DNA of 64,000 nt from Streptosporangiaceae bacterium. GTDB taxonomy: Bacteria; Actinomycetota; Actinomycetes; Streptosporangiales; Streptosporangiaceae. The stretch is from assembly GCA_019245115.1 (NCBI GenBank), contig JAFARZ010000157.1, forward strand, positions 1-64,000. Direction: 5' to 3'. A program made the position numbers and the translations under genes. The number at the start of each line of letters is the position of its first letter. Within the stretch, counting starts at the first letter, position 1. The notes below the pieces were generated by a model that saw only the letters and a program-made list of their open reading frames with translations, was not told the DNA's origin and did not search any database. Below, piece after piece: positions 41,976 through 51,373 of the stretch.

Positions 41976-42565
41976 ATGCCTATTGTGCCGCGCGGATCGC
42001 TGCGGTCGGCCAGCGCCGGAGCGGTGGGAGCGGGCAGGCTGACCAGCCGCTGCCCGGCACGCGCCTCCGCGGCCTCCACGCACTCCAGCTCGGCGTTCGT
42101 CCGCAGGATGGCGACCTCGATCGTGAAGGAAGCGGCAGGGTCGTCCGCGCGCTCGCGCCGCAACGTCTGCAGCGTCCTGGACTCGGCCAGCAACGCCTTG
42201 CGTTGCAGCCGGCAGAACCCCCGCACCTGGTCGGCGCCGCGCAGGCTGGCCGCCAGCACCTTCTGGACGAACTCGTCACGGAAGCCCCCACTGCGCCGGA
42301 TGGGCTCGCCGAGCCAGCCGTTCAGCTGCTCCCGCCCCGTGTCGGTGATCTCGAGCACGCTACGGTCCGGCCGGGCCCCGGCCTGGGGCTCCACGCGCGA
42401 GGTTATGAGGCCTTGGTGTTCCATTTTGTGGATTACCTCGTAAATGTAACCTCTATTTAGCCCGCCGTACTCCGGTCCTAGTGCAGCCTCGATGCGGGAC
42501 TTCATCTCCCAGCCATGGCTTGGCCCTTCCTCGAGGAGCGCGAGGATCACGTGCTGAAACGCCAC
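41972..42565 (-). CDS. PadR-family transcriptional regulator
   Basis: A 197-residue PadR regulator with the winged helix at the N-terminus (LALLEEGPSHGWEMKSRIE, YIYEVIHKMEHQGLI, SVLEITDTGREQL) and a helical dimerisation half. The GTG at 42565 starts it. Its stop overlaps the secreted barrel gene by GTGA, and the degenerate ABC gene diverges 44 bases away. It probably controls both directions. Confidence 0.92.
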   Translation of the reverse strand: MAFQHVILALLEEGPSHGWEMKSRIEAALGPEYGGLNRGYIYEVIHKMEHQGLITSRVEPQAGARPDRSVLEITDTGREQLNGWLGEPIRRSGGFRDEFVQKVLAASLRGADQVRGFCRLQRKALLAESRTLQTLRRERADDPAASFTIEVAILRTNAELECVEAAEARAGQRLVSLPAPTAPALADRSDPRGTIGM

Positions 42566-42609
42566 TCACCGAAGATACCCGCACGCGTGCTCGGCGTTGG
42601 CCGGCAGGC

Positions 42610-43227
42610 ATGTTAATGGAACTGGGAGCAGAGCTGAAGCTGACCCGGGTCACCTGGCGGAGCAGCGAAGCGACGGTGCCGAATTCGCCTGGGCCTGCGG
42701 CCGCGGCCGGCGTCACCCTGCACGTGCCGCCAGGGCAGAGCGTCGCTTTGTACAGCGAGCCTGCCGGCGACGCCACCGAACTGCTCAGCATCGTCGCCGG
42801 GCTCCGCCGGCCGAGTTCGGGGCAGGTGATGGTGGACGAGGTCGCCGTCGAGCAGTTGAGCGGTCCGGCACTGGATGACTACCTCGCTAGCCGAGGGCTG
42901 CTCAATGCGCGGTTCCCGCTGGTGCCGCGGCTGCCCGCCGAACAGCAGTGGCGGACGCTGATCGCCCGGGCGCTGCGGCTGTCCCCTCGGCTCGTGCTTG
43001 CCGAGGATTGCGCGCCGGGCCTGGATTCACGCAGCGCCACCGCCGTCCTGGACCTGCTCATGGATGTCCATGCACAGTTCGGGTTCACGCTGCTGCTCAC
43101 CGTCAGCCGCCTGGCCATGGCGTCGCACTGCCAACGGCTGGTACGCCTGGCCGGAGCCGCTGTCATCGAAGACGAGCTGATAAACGATGACCCCTGGACA
43201 CGCGATCGCGTCGATCGGATCGGCTGA
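42610..43227 (+). CDS. Degenerate ABC-transporter ATPase-like protein
   Basis: A 205-residue protein whose length and order of segments follow an ABC ATPase, but the ATP-binding site is ruined. The P-loop position (residues 49-57) reads SEPAGDATE with no Gly-Lys-Ser/Thr. The signature position reads PRLPAEQQWRTLIARAL, and Walker B reads RLVLAEDCAPGLD. The GLD of the D-loop and the helical IARAL survive. It should not hydrolyse ATP and may act as a regulatory or structural subunit. No permease is adjacent. ATG 42610 or 42616; it diverges from padR and precedes a secreted protein by 19 bases. Confidence 0.7.
   Translation: MLMELGAELKLTRVTWRSSEATVPNSPGPAAAAGVTLHVPPGQSVALYSEPAGDATELLSIVAGLRRPSSGQVMVDEVAVEQLSGPALDDYLASRGLLNARFPLVPRLPAEQQWRTLIARALRLSPRLVLAEDCAPGLDSRSATAVLDLLMDVHAQFGFTLLLTVSRLAMASHCQRLVRLAGAAVIEDELINDDPWTRDRVDRIG
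42681..42710. repeat. Dispersed short repeat, copy 3, inside a coding region
   Basis: GAATTCGCCTGGG then CCTGCGGCCGCGGC, similar to copies at 18822 and 41586. Here it codes for part of a Pro/Ala-rich insertion (PNSPGPAAAAG) in the degenerate ABC protein, which is not usual for that fold. Confidence 0.6.
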
Positions 43228-43246
43228 ACCGGAAGGAGCACCACCC

Positions 43247-44305
43247 ATGCGTCCCATCCGCCCGCGGTTCCTCGCCGCCATCTTGCTGGCCGGGGCACTG
43301 GGTGCCTGGATCGCCATAGGTGGCCCGCCGGGCGGCGCCAAAGCGGCGACGTCCAGCTGCGTGACGATTCCGGTCGCGGCCAGTCCGTCCCCCTCGGCGT
43401 CCGCGACCCCGTCGCCCAGCTCATCCCCGGCCAGCCTGTGCGTCAGCGTGGCGGGCGTGCAGAACAGCGTGAGCACGGGCGATGTCGCGTACTGGAACGT
43501 GCAGGTCTGGGCGCAGGGTGGCGTGCCCGGCGCGTCGGTCGCCCTCTCCGTCGATCCGGGCGGGCTGACCGCCGCGTTCACCGGCTCCTGCCCCAGCGGC
43601 AACGGCGCCGCCAGCTGTGCCGTCGGCGACCTCGGCGTCGGCAGCGCTCCGGCGACGTACCAGATGCAGGCGCAGGTCCCGATCCCGTCCTGGGCGGCCA
43701 ACATCAGCTCACTGACCCTCACCGCCACCGCCACCGCGGCGGCCACCAGCACCCAGGCCGGTCAGACCATGACCGTCACCGCCCCCGCCCCGTCAGCCAG
43801 TCCTACCCCGGCCTCCTCCCCCAGTTCCAGCTCCGCCGCGCCGTCCGCTACCCCCGCCTCGTCGGCCAGCCCCACGAGCACCTCGCCAGGCACCTCGTCG
43901 TCCAGCACCACCCCGGCCCGGTCCAGCAGTCCGGGCAGCTCGGCGGGACCGTCCACCATCGCGCCCAGCACGGGAGGACTTCCCCCAGTGCCGCTCGGCC
44001 CGGTGCCTTCGCTCGGCCCGATACCGTCGGCCACCGTGGGCCCCGCGCCCGAACTCCTCATCCCCAGTGGCACCATCGACGGCATGCTGCCGGTGATCGC
44101 GGCCAGCCCTTCCAGCACACTCGGGTCCAGCCCGGCCGCCGAGGTCCAGGCGCTGCCGGTGACCACCAACGACTCCGCGGACTCCGGCTCCGCCCTCGGC
44201 ATGCCGGTCGGCACCGCTCAGACCATCGGGCTCATTTTCCTGTTCCTCGCCCTCGTGCTGGCCGGCACCCGCGTCACCCCCTGGTTCCGGCGGCGTTCGC
44301 GCTGA
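43247..44305 (+). CDS. Secreted Ser/Pro-rich protein with sorting-signal-like tail
   Basis: A 352-residue exported protein. A signal peptide (about 7-32) leads to a beta domain (about 58-175, DUF11-like: GDVAYWNVQVWAQGG). A long Ser/Thr/Pro-rich stalk follows. The last 34 residues are MPVGTAQTIG from residue 319, a hydrophobic helix and FRRRSR. The P-x-G motif, helix and Arg cluster match the tails at 38071 and 39806. GGAAGGAG lies before ATG 43247. It is 15 bases ahead of the D-aminoacylase gene. Surface display is likely; a link to the exosortase is inferred. Confidence 0.75.
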   Translation: MRPIRPRFLAAILLAGALGAWIAIGGPPGGAKAATSSCVTIPVAASPSPSASATPSPSSSPASLCVSVAGVQNSVSTGDVAYWNVQVWAQGGVPGASVALSVDPGGLTAAFTGSCPSGNGAASCAVGDLGVGSAPATYQMQAQVPIPSWAANISSLTLTATATAAATSTQAGQTMTVTAPAPSASPTPASSPSSSSAAPSATPASSASPTSTSPGTSSSSTTPARSSSPGSSAGPSTIAPSTGGLPPVPLGPVPSLGPIPSATVGPAPELLIPSGTIDGMLPVIAASPSSTLGSSPAAEVQALPVTTNDSADSGSALGMPVGTAQTIGLIFLFLALVLAGTRVTPWFRRRSR

Positions 44306-44320
44306 TGCCACCATGGGGAC

Positions 44321-45793
44321 ATGCTGGCGGATCTGGTGGTGCGGAACGCGCTCATCGCCGACGGCAGCGGCGGTCCGCTCGCTGGCGGCGACGTCGCGGT
44401 GGCCGAGGGCCGGATCGTCTCGCTCGGCACCGGACGAGTCGCCGCCGGCCCGGGCACGACCGAGCTCGACGCCCGCGGCGAGCTGGTGTGCAGCCCTGGC
44501 TTCATCGACACGCACACCCATGACGACGCCGCGCTGATCCGGTACCCCGGGCTTGAGTTCAAGGTCGCTCAGGGCTGCACCAGCCTGGTCATCGGGAACT
44601 GCGGGTTCAGTGCCTTTCCCGCCGTGGGCGGCGACGATATCGCGGCGGTGGCGGACGCCGGCTGGACGGACCTGGACGGGTACCGGCGGGCGGTGACCGC
44701 GCGCGGGTTCACCTGCAACGCCATGGCGCTGATCGGGCACAACACGATCCGAATGAGCGTCATCGGCGCCGGTGACCCGCGGCCCGCCTCGCCGCGTGAG
44801 CTCGCCGCGATGCGCGCGCAGGCACGGCGGGCGATGGAGCAGGGCGCATGCGGGCTGTCCACCGGGCTGATCTACAGGCCAGGCAAGTGGGCCAGCACCG
44901 AGGAGATAGCCGAGGTTGCCCGCGGCGCCGCCGAGGGCGGCGGCTTGTACGCCAGCCACATCCGTAACGAGGGCGACCGGCTGCTCGAAGCGGTCGGCGA
45001 GGCGGCGCGGATCGGCCGCGAGGCCGGCTGCCCGGTACATATCTCGCACCACAAGGCGGCCGGACGGGAGAACTGGGGCAGAGTTCGCGATTCACTGGCC
45101 GTGATCGACGAGGCGAATTCGGCGGGCTCCGACATCACCCTCGACTTCTATCCGTATATCGCCAGCAGCGGCCCGATGGGCGAGTACGTCACCGCCGATA
45201 CGGTCACCCAGGAGTGGGCTGAGCGGAACCAGTTCGCGAACTGCCCGCCGTTCCCGGCTTATCAGGGCCGCCGGGTCAGCGCGGTCGCCGCGGCCGAGGG
45301 GCTCACGGTTTCCGAGCTGGTCGGCCGGGTGCTGACCGCCCCGGGCGGCCCGCGTACCATCACGATCGGCTTCGGGATGTCGGAGCAGGACCTCATAACG
45401 AACATCAGCCATCCGCGGATGATGATCGGATCGGACGGCATCCCGGATCTGGACGGAATGCCGCATCCCCGGTTGTACGGGACGTTTCCCCGGGTGTTCG
45501 CCGAATACGTCCGCGGCCGGGCAGTGATCTCGCTCCAGGAGGCGGTCCGCCGGATGACCAGCCTTCCCGCCGCGCGGTTCGGCCTGGCAGGGCGCGGCTT
45601 GCTCGCTCCTGGCGCGCACGCCGACCTGGTGGTGTTCGACCCGGCGAAGATCCGGGACCTGGCCAGCTACACCGAGCCCAAGCAGGAGCCCGAGGGAGTG
45701 CACTGGGTGGTCGTCAACGGCCAGGTGGTGTTCGATCACGGCCATCACACCGGCGCGCGTCCCGGCCGGCTACTCCGCTTCGCGACCGGTTGA
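44321..45793 (+). CDS. N-acyl-D-amino-acid deacylase/amidohydrolase (D-aminoacylase family)
   Basis: A 490-residue metal-dependent amidohydrolase. The metal motif DTHTHDD places His65 and His67, followed by GHNTIR, HIRNEG, SHHK and GSDGIPD, the usual order of the D-aminoacylase/dihydroorotase-like family. The C-terminal beta sandwich ends with ADLVVFDP and VNGQVVF. No signal peptide; it acts in the cytoplasm. It removes acyl groups from D-amino acids or related dipeptides, possibly wall-derived. It overlaps the convergent gene at 45770 by 24 bases. Confidence 0.9.
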   Translation: MLADLVVRNALIADGSGGPLAGGDVAVAEGRIVSLGTGRVAAGPGTTELDARGELVCSPGFIDTHTHDDAALIRYPGLEFKVAQGCTSLVIGNCGFSAFPAVGGDDIAAVADAGWTDLDGYRRAVTARGFTCNAMALIGHNTIRMSVIGAGDPRPASPRELAAMRAQARRAMEQGACGLSTGLIYRPGKWASTEEIAEVARGAAEGGGLYASHIRNEGDRLLEAVGEAARIGREAGCPVHISHHKAAGRENWGRVRDSLAVIDEANSAGSDITLDFYPYIASSGPMGEYVTADTVTQEWAERNQFANCPPFPAYQGRRVSAVAAAEGLTVSELVGRVLTAPGGPRTITIGFGMSEQDLITNISHPRMMIGSDGIPDLDGMPHPRLYGTFPRVFAEYVRGRAVISLQEAVRRMTSLPAARFGLAGRGLLAPGAHADLVVFDPAKIRDLASYTEPKQEPEGVHWVVVNGQVVFDHGHHTGARPGRLLRFATG

Positions 45794-46285
45794 GCGAGAC
45801 GGGCCGTACAACCACCGCCGTTCGTAAGAATGGTCCTGATCTTCGAGGATGCCAGCTACCTGGGTGAGCAACGCGCCGATCGTGGCGGTGGCGACATCGT
45901 GCAGCAGCAGCTGGTCCAGCCCGGCGCCGAGCGGAGGCCGGTAGGAGCCGGTCAGCGTCACACGCACCTCCTGGTCCCCCGCGGCGGTGAGCCGGATATC
46001 CGCGTCCAGCGCGGGAAACAGGCCGCCGGTCATCCCGGCCGCCTCCCAGCGCAGGCCCACGGTGACCTCGTCATCGCGGTAGGCCGGTTCGGTGAACAAG
46101 ACCCGGACCAGCCGGGACGCCCCGGGCACCGGCCCGGCCGGCCCGGCCCGGAGCAGGTATGCCACGCCGCCGTCGTAGATTTCCCGGGACGCGGCATTCA
46201 GCCCGGCGCCGGAAACCAGCTGGGCAAACCGCGCGGACGCGTCGGCGAAGCTCACCGTCAGCGTCTGCTCCGCGGAGACGAACAT
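45770..46285 (-). CDS. Uncharacterised protein, predicted DosR-type regulon member
   Basis: A 171-residue soluble protein that I do not recognise. Its alternating strands and a C-terminal helix (LLHDVATATIGALLTQVAGIL) would suit an SRPBCC-like lipid-binding fold, as with some ribosome-association proteins. Two DosR-like boxes at 46322-46367 lie just upstream. With those boxes as upstream sites, the start is ATG 46285 rather than GTG 46342, which would lie between the boxes. TAGC-type -10 sequence directly precedes the ATG, so the message may be leaderless. A hypoxia or stress function is inferred from the boxes and the neighbouring DevS-like kinase. Confidence 0.6.
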   Translation of the reverse strand: MFVSAEQTLTVSFADASARFAQLVSGAGLNAASREIYDGGVAYLLRAGPAGPVPGASRLVRVLFTEPAYRDDEVTVGLRWEAAGMTGGLFPALDADIRLTAAGDQEVRVTLTGSYRPPLGAGLDQLLLHDVATATIGALLTQVAGILEDQDHSYERRWLYGPSRSTGREAE

Positions 46286-46321
46286 CAGGCTAGCTAACCA
46301 GCCAGCCAGGGCGCCGGAGTA

Positions 46322-46367
46322 GTGACCAAAGTCCTTGGTCACCGGTGTATGCCGGGACTTTGGTCCC
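46322..46367 (-). promoter_or_regulatory. Two DosR/DevR-like boxes
   Basis: GGGACTTTGGTCCC (46354-46367) fits the central part of the mycobacterial DosR box, TTSGGGACTWWAGTCCCSAA, with one mismatch. GTGACCAAAGTCCT (46322-46335) is a poorer second copy, and the box centres are 32 bases apart. Paired boxes upstream of a promoter are usual in that regulon. The DevS-like kinase lies 125 bases away. The response-regulator gene itself is not in the window. Confidence 0.7.
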
Positions 46368-46491
46368 TAGCCCTCGCAGGCCAGCGCTCCATACGATGTC
46401 AGTGAGACATGGCGGGCAGGAGGACCGTGGGGGCGGGCATCGTTGTGACGGCCGCCTGCACGCCATGCCTCCGGTGCCGGAGTTCCTGAGC

Positions 46492-48282
<1,791 letters not shown>

Positions 48283-48299
48283 TTACGAACCGCAGTGGA

Positions 48300-49247
48300 T
48301 CAGAAGGCTCGGAAATCCGAGGGCGGAGCCGTACGGAGCACCTCGGTCCGGATCTCGCGGATGGCATTGTCAAGTTCGTCGATGGCGACCGCCACCCGCT
48401 CGCCTGCCGCGCCCTTCCCGAGGATGGCCTGCGCACTGGCCAGGCTCAGCCCGGCGGCGAAAAGCCGGTGCACGATATGGCCGGCGAATTCGGCCGCCGC
48501 CGTCTGCGGCGTTACCAGCAGATCCGGCGGCCGGATCCGAGGGTCATCCCGCTCCTCCCCCGCGTGACCCGGCGCCGCGCCGGAGCCGGAGCCCGGCGAG
48601 CCCAGTTGCCGGGCGACTGTCTCGCCGGCAAGGTCTCCATACAGTTCCAGGATCCGCAGGTCCCGGCCGGGCGGGCAGCCCGGTTCCCGGAAGTGAGTCG
48701 AGACCATGCCGATCAGCCGCCCGGCCGAATCGGTCAGCGGGGTGGACTGCACGGCCCGGAAACCCGCGGCGGCAGCGATCTCGCGGTGCGGCGCGAAGCC
48801 CGGGTCGGTAGTCACATCCGTGATAACCATCTGAGCACAGTGCCGTGCCGCCCTCCCGCAGGCGGAATGATCGTCATCGACCAGCGCGAAGTAGCCAAGG
48901 AACTCGGAGCTGAAACCGGACTGGGTGACGATCTTCAGGCCACCGGACACCGGATCAACGAGCTGCACGTTCCCGAAATCCGCTCCCGTCAGCGCCAGGG
49001 CACCATCCAGGACCCTCGGGAGCAGCACATCCAGCCCGGAGGCGTCACGCAGGTTCCCGGCCATCCCCTGCAGGTGCCCGATCGCCTCCGGCTCGTCAAG
49101 GCTGAACCGGATGAACGACGCGACATGGCCGGCCCGCCAGGCAAGCACCTCCCCGCCAGCCGGCGGCAGGCGGTCAGCCGCGCCGCGGTAAACCGCCTCG
49201 ACCTGCTCCTGCAGCCGCGGCAGGTTCCGGCTCTCAGCCATCGCCAT
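48300..49247 (-). CDS. GAF-domain protein with degenerate histidine-kinase dimerisation tail
   Basis: A 315-residue soluble protein. A GAF domain (about 85-225) has VQSTPLTDSAGRLIGMVSTHF near its end. The C-terminal segment EFAGHIVHRLFAAGLSLASAQAI aligns in form with the kinase segment [20 protein letters not shown] of the next gene, but the phosphoacceptor His position is Ala. No HATPase follows, so it cannot be a kinase. It may form mixed dimers with the DevS-like protein or compete for its regulator. Its start is one of ATG 49247, ATG 49241 or GTG 49253; an 8-base inverted repeat lies at 49260-49277 just upstream. Confidence 0.78.
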   Translation of the reverse strand: MAMAESRNLPRLQEQVEAVYRGAADRLPPAGGEVLAWRAGHVASFIRFSLDEPEAIGHLQGMAGNLRDASGLDVLLPRVLDGALALTGADFGNVQLVDPVSGGLKIVTQSGFSSEFLGYFALVDDDHSACGRAARHCAQMVITDVTTDPGFAPHREIAAAAGFRAVQSTPLTDSAGRLIGMVSTHFREPGCPPGRDLRILELYGDLAGETVARQLGSPGSGSGAAPGHAGEERDDPRIRPPDLLVTPQTAAAEFAGHIVHRLFAAGLSLASAQAILGKGAAGERVAVAIDELDNAIREIRTEVLRTAPPSDFRAF

Positions 49248-49420
49248 GACCACCACCCGCGCGAAGCCCGCTTCGCGAACGGCCGCCCGCCTGGCCAGAG
49301 CCGACCAGGCGTTACGGGACGAAGAACTCCGTCCCTGTCACCCTATTGCGCAGCACGAATCTTGCCTAGCCGCCCGGCACTGGCGACATCTACCTACAGT
49401 CCGAGGCCGCGGCATCCTGG

Positions 49421-50218
49421 TCACGCGGCGCTGATCGCGGTCCTGACGCGTGGCACGAATCGCAGGATCGCGTCGTCCGGCTCCACGGCGGCCGCGTCGA
49501 CGTCCCGGAAGGACTGCTCCCGCTTGGCGGTCCCGTCCCCCGAACCCCGCGCAACCTTCAGCTGATACTCCGCCAGGCTCCTGGTGAAGTAGTGGTTGAG
49601 CTGAACCTGCTGCGTGGAGACCGGATCGTTGTGCGGCCCGATCACGGGCTCCTCGTTCTCGTTCACGCACCACCAGCCGTCGCGATATGTACAGAAATGC
49701 GAGCTCAGGGCCCTCTTCGTGCGCTCAGGCCGGACGATCGACTTGATGTGCCGGTTCCATTCCCACTGGACCGGGGTCCGGTACCTGAAATTCTCGATCT
49801 GAAGGCCCGTGGGCTTCTCCCGGTGCGAGGAGGATCCGAACGTCTGCCAGTTCACCCCCAGGGCGCCATACTTGTCGAAACGCTGGAGAAGAACGACCAG
49901 GTCGGGATCCTCAATTGGCACGATGAACTCGTCGATGTCGGTCAAGGTAAGCCAGACCGTCTCTCCGGAGACCCGGGAGAAGCAATCCATGTAGGCCTGA
50001 TTCTGCCGACCGCGTCCCGGAGGACCGGTCCCTGGAAAGCTGACGACCTCGATGTCGTCGTGTTTCGCGAAAAGCCTGACCGTTTGCTCGACCGGTACCT
50101 GGCTCCCGTTGTCGTACAACACGAAATGGGTTACACCAAGAAGCCGGTGGTAGACGATCCACTCCAGAAGATAATCCCCCTCATCTTTGACAATAGCACA
50201 TGCGGTGATGTAATCCAT
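49421..50218 (-). CDS. Family 92 glycosyltransferase (DUF23-like)
   Basis: A 265-residue cytoplasmic glycosyltransferase. The N-terminal block CAIVKDEGDYLLEWIVYHRL then VTHFVLYDNGS, followed by the metal-binding DIDEF, is typical of GT92. It has no signal peptide or helix, so it acts on nucleotide sugars inside the cell. Start ATG 50218 has no good ribosome site. It diverges from the sulfotransferase gene. The linkage made is unknown. Confidence 0.85.
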   Translation of the reverse strand: MDYITACAIVKDEGDYLLEWIVYHRLLGVTHFVLYDNGSQVPVEQTVRLFAKHDDIEVVSFPGTGPPGRGRQNQAYMDCFSRVSGETVWLTLTDIDEFIVPIEDPDLVVLLQRFDKYGALGVNWQTFGSSSHREKPTGLQIENFRYRTPVQWEWNRHIKSIVRPERTKRALSSHFCTYRDGWWCVNENEEPVIGPHNDPVSTQQVQLNHYFTRSLAEYQLKVARGSGDGTAKREQSFRDVDAAAVEPDDAILRFVPRVRTAISAA

Positions 50219-50401
50219 GGCGTCAGAATGACCTATTCCGCCTCATTCAGCCAGCCGCGGAACCGCCCGCAGTCAACGGTCCGCCAGCTTGCCCAGTCGA
50301 TAACCGGAGCCGTTCATGGTTGTCTGATGGCTCGTGCTGACCGCCGGTCCACCAGGGACCCGGCGAAGCCGGCCGGCCGCGTCCGGACGAATGAGGTGAT
50401 C

Positions 50402-51373
50402 ATGGACATGAGTCATCGGCCCCAGGCCAGGGCGGCCCCGGGCATCATGCCGCCGATTCCCCCACCCGAGGCTCGCGAGAACGAGGAGATCGCTGCGCCG
50501 GACTTCGTCGGCGTCGGCACGATGCGATCCGGCACGACCTGGTGGTACCGCCTGCTCGCGGCCCATCCCGCCGTCGCGGAGCCGGGGCAGCGCGACAAGG
50601 AGGTCCACTTTTTCGATCACTACACGCGGGTGGCCGCGTTCGACCCAGCCTCGTACTACCGTTACTTCCCGCGGCCGCCTGGCACGGTGTGCGGAGAATG
50701 GACCCCGCGCTACATGTACGACTACTGGACGCCGGCCATGCTGCGGCGGGCCGCACCGAACGCTAAGATCCTCGTGCTGCTGCGTGACCCCGTCAAGCGT
50801 TTCCTTTCCGGGCTGTCGTACAACCGGTCTCACGGCTATCAGATGACGCACGCGCTGCTGCACCAGCAGTACGAACGGAGCCTGTACGGGGTGCAGATCG
50901 GGGCGCTGTTCGCCCATTACCCGCCGGAGCAGGTGCTGGTCCTGCAGTACGAGCGCTGCGCGGCCGATCCGGTCGGCCAGATCCGCCGGACGCTGGAATT
51001 CATCGGCGTCGACCCGGCGGACTGGCGCGGCGAGTCCATGATCCAGACCCGGGTAAACCACAGTCGTGAGGCACCGCCCGAGCTCGACCCGGCGACGTAC
51101 CAGGCGCTGTCCGCCGCCCTCTGCGCGGATCTGCCGGGACTGTTCGAGCTGGTGCCCGGCCTCGATCCCGGGCTCTGGCCCACCGCCGCGTTCATGCCAC
51201 CGGGACTATCCGCGCAGTTCACCGGCGACAACGACCTCATGACCGATCCGGCTCGCCTCGGCGAGCAGCGGCGCGCCCAGCCGTTCCCACAATCCTCGCA
51301 GCCGAGACGAGATCACCACCAGGTCGAAGGCCTTGTCGGGAAATCCGGTCCAGGCCCCTATCGCGTGCAGTGA
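50402..51373 (+). CDS. Sulfotransferase
   Basis: A 323-residue PAPS-dependent sulfotransferase. The 5'-phosphosulfate loop is GTMRSGTTWWYRLL and the 3'-phosphate motif is LRDPVKRFLS; both are intact. ATG 50402 has GAGGTGA upstream; the open frame extends back to 49592 only as antisense of GT92. Its last 168 bases overlap the convergent glycosyltransferase, and the C-terminal 47 residues (from about NDLMTDP) are low-complexity, probably an accretion onto the true end. With GT92 and GT2 neighbours it may sulfate a glycan or lipid. Confidence 0.85.
   Translation: MDMSHRPQARAAPGIMPPIPPPEARENEEIAAPDFVGVGTMRSGTTWWYRLLAAHPAVAEPGQRDKEVHFFDHYTRVAAFDPASYYRYFPRPPGTVCGEWTPRYMYDYWTPAMLRRAAPNAKILVLLRDPVKRFLSGLSYNRSHGYQMTHALLHQQYERSLYGVQIGALFAHYPPEQVLVLQYERCAADPVGQIRRTLEFIGVDPADWRGESMIQTRVNHSREAPPELDPATYQALSAALCADLPGLFELVPGLDPGLWPTAAFMPPGLSAQFTGDNDLMTDPARLGEQRRAQPFPQSSQPRRDHHQVEGLVGKSGPGPYRVQ

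Noticed and set aside
49316-49335. DosR box before the GAF protein (GGGAC and GTCCC)
   Set aside because: The half sites are separated by 10 bases instead of 4, so it does not fit the box.
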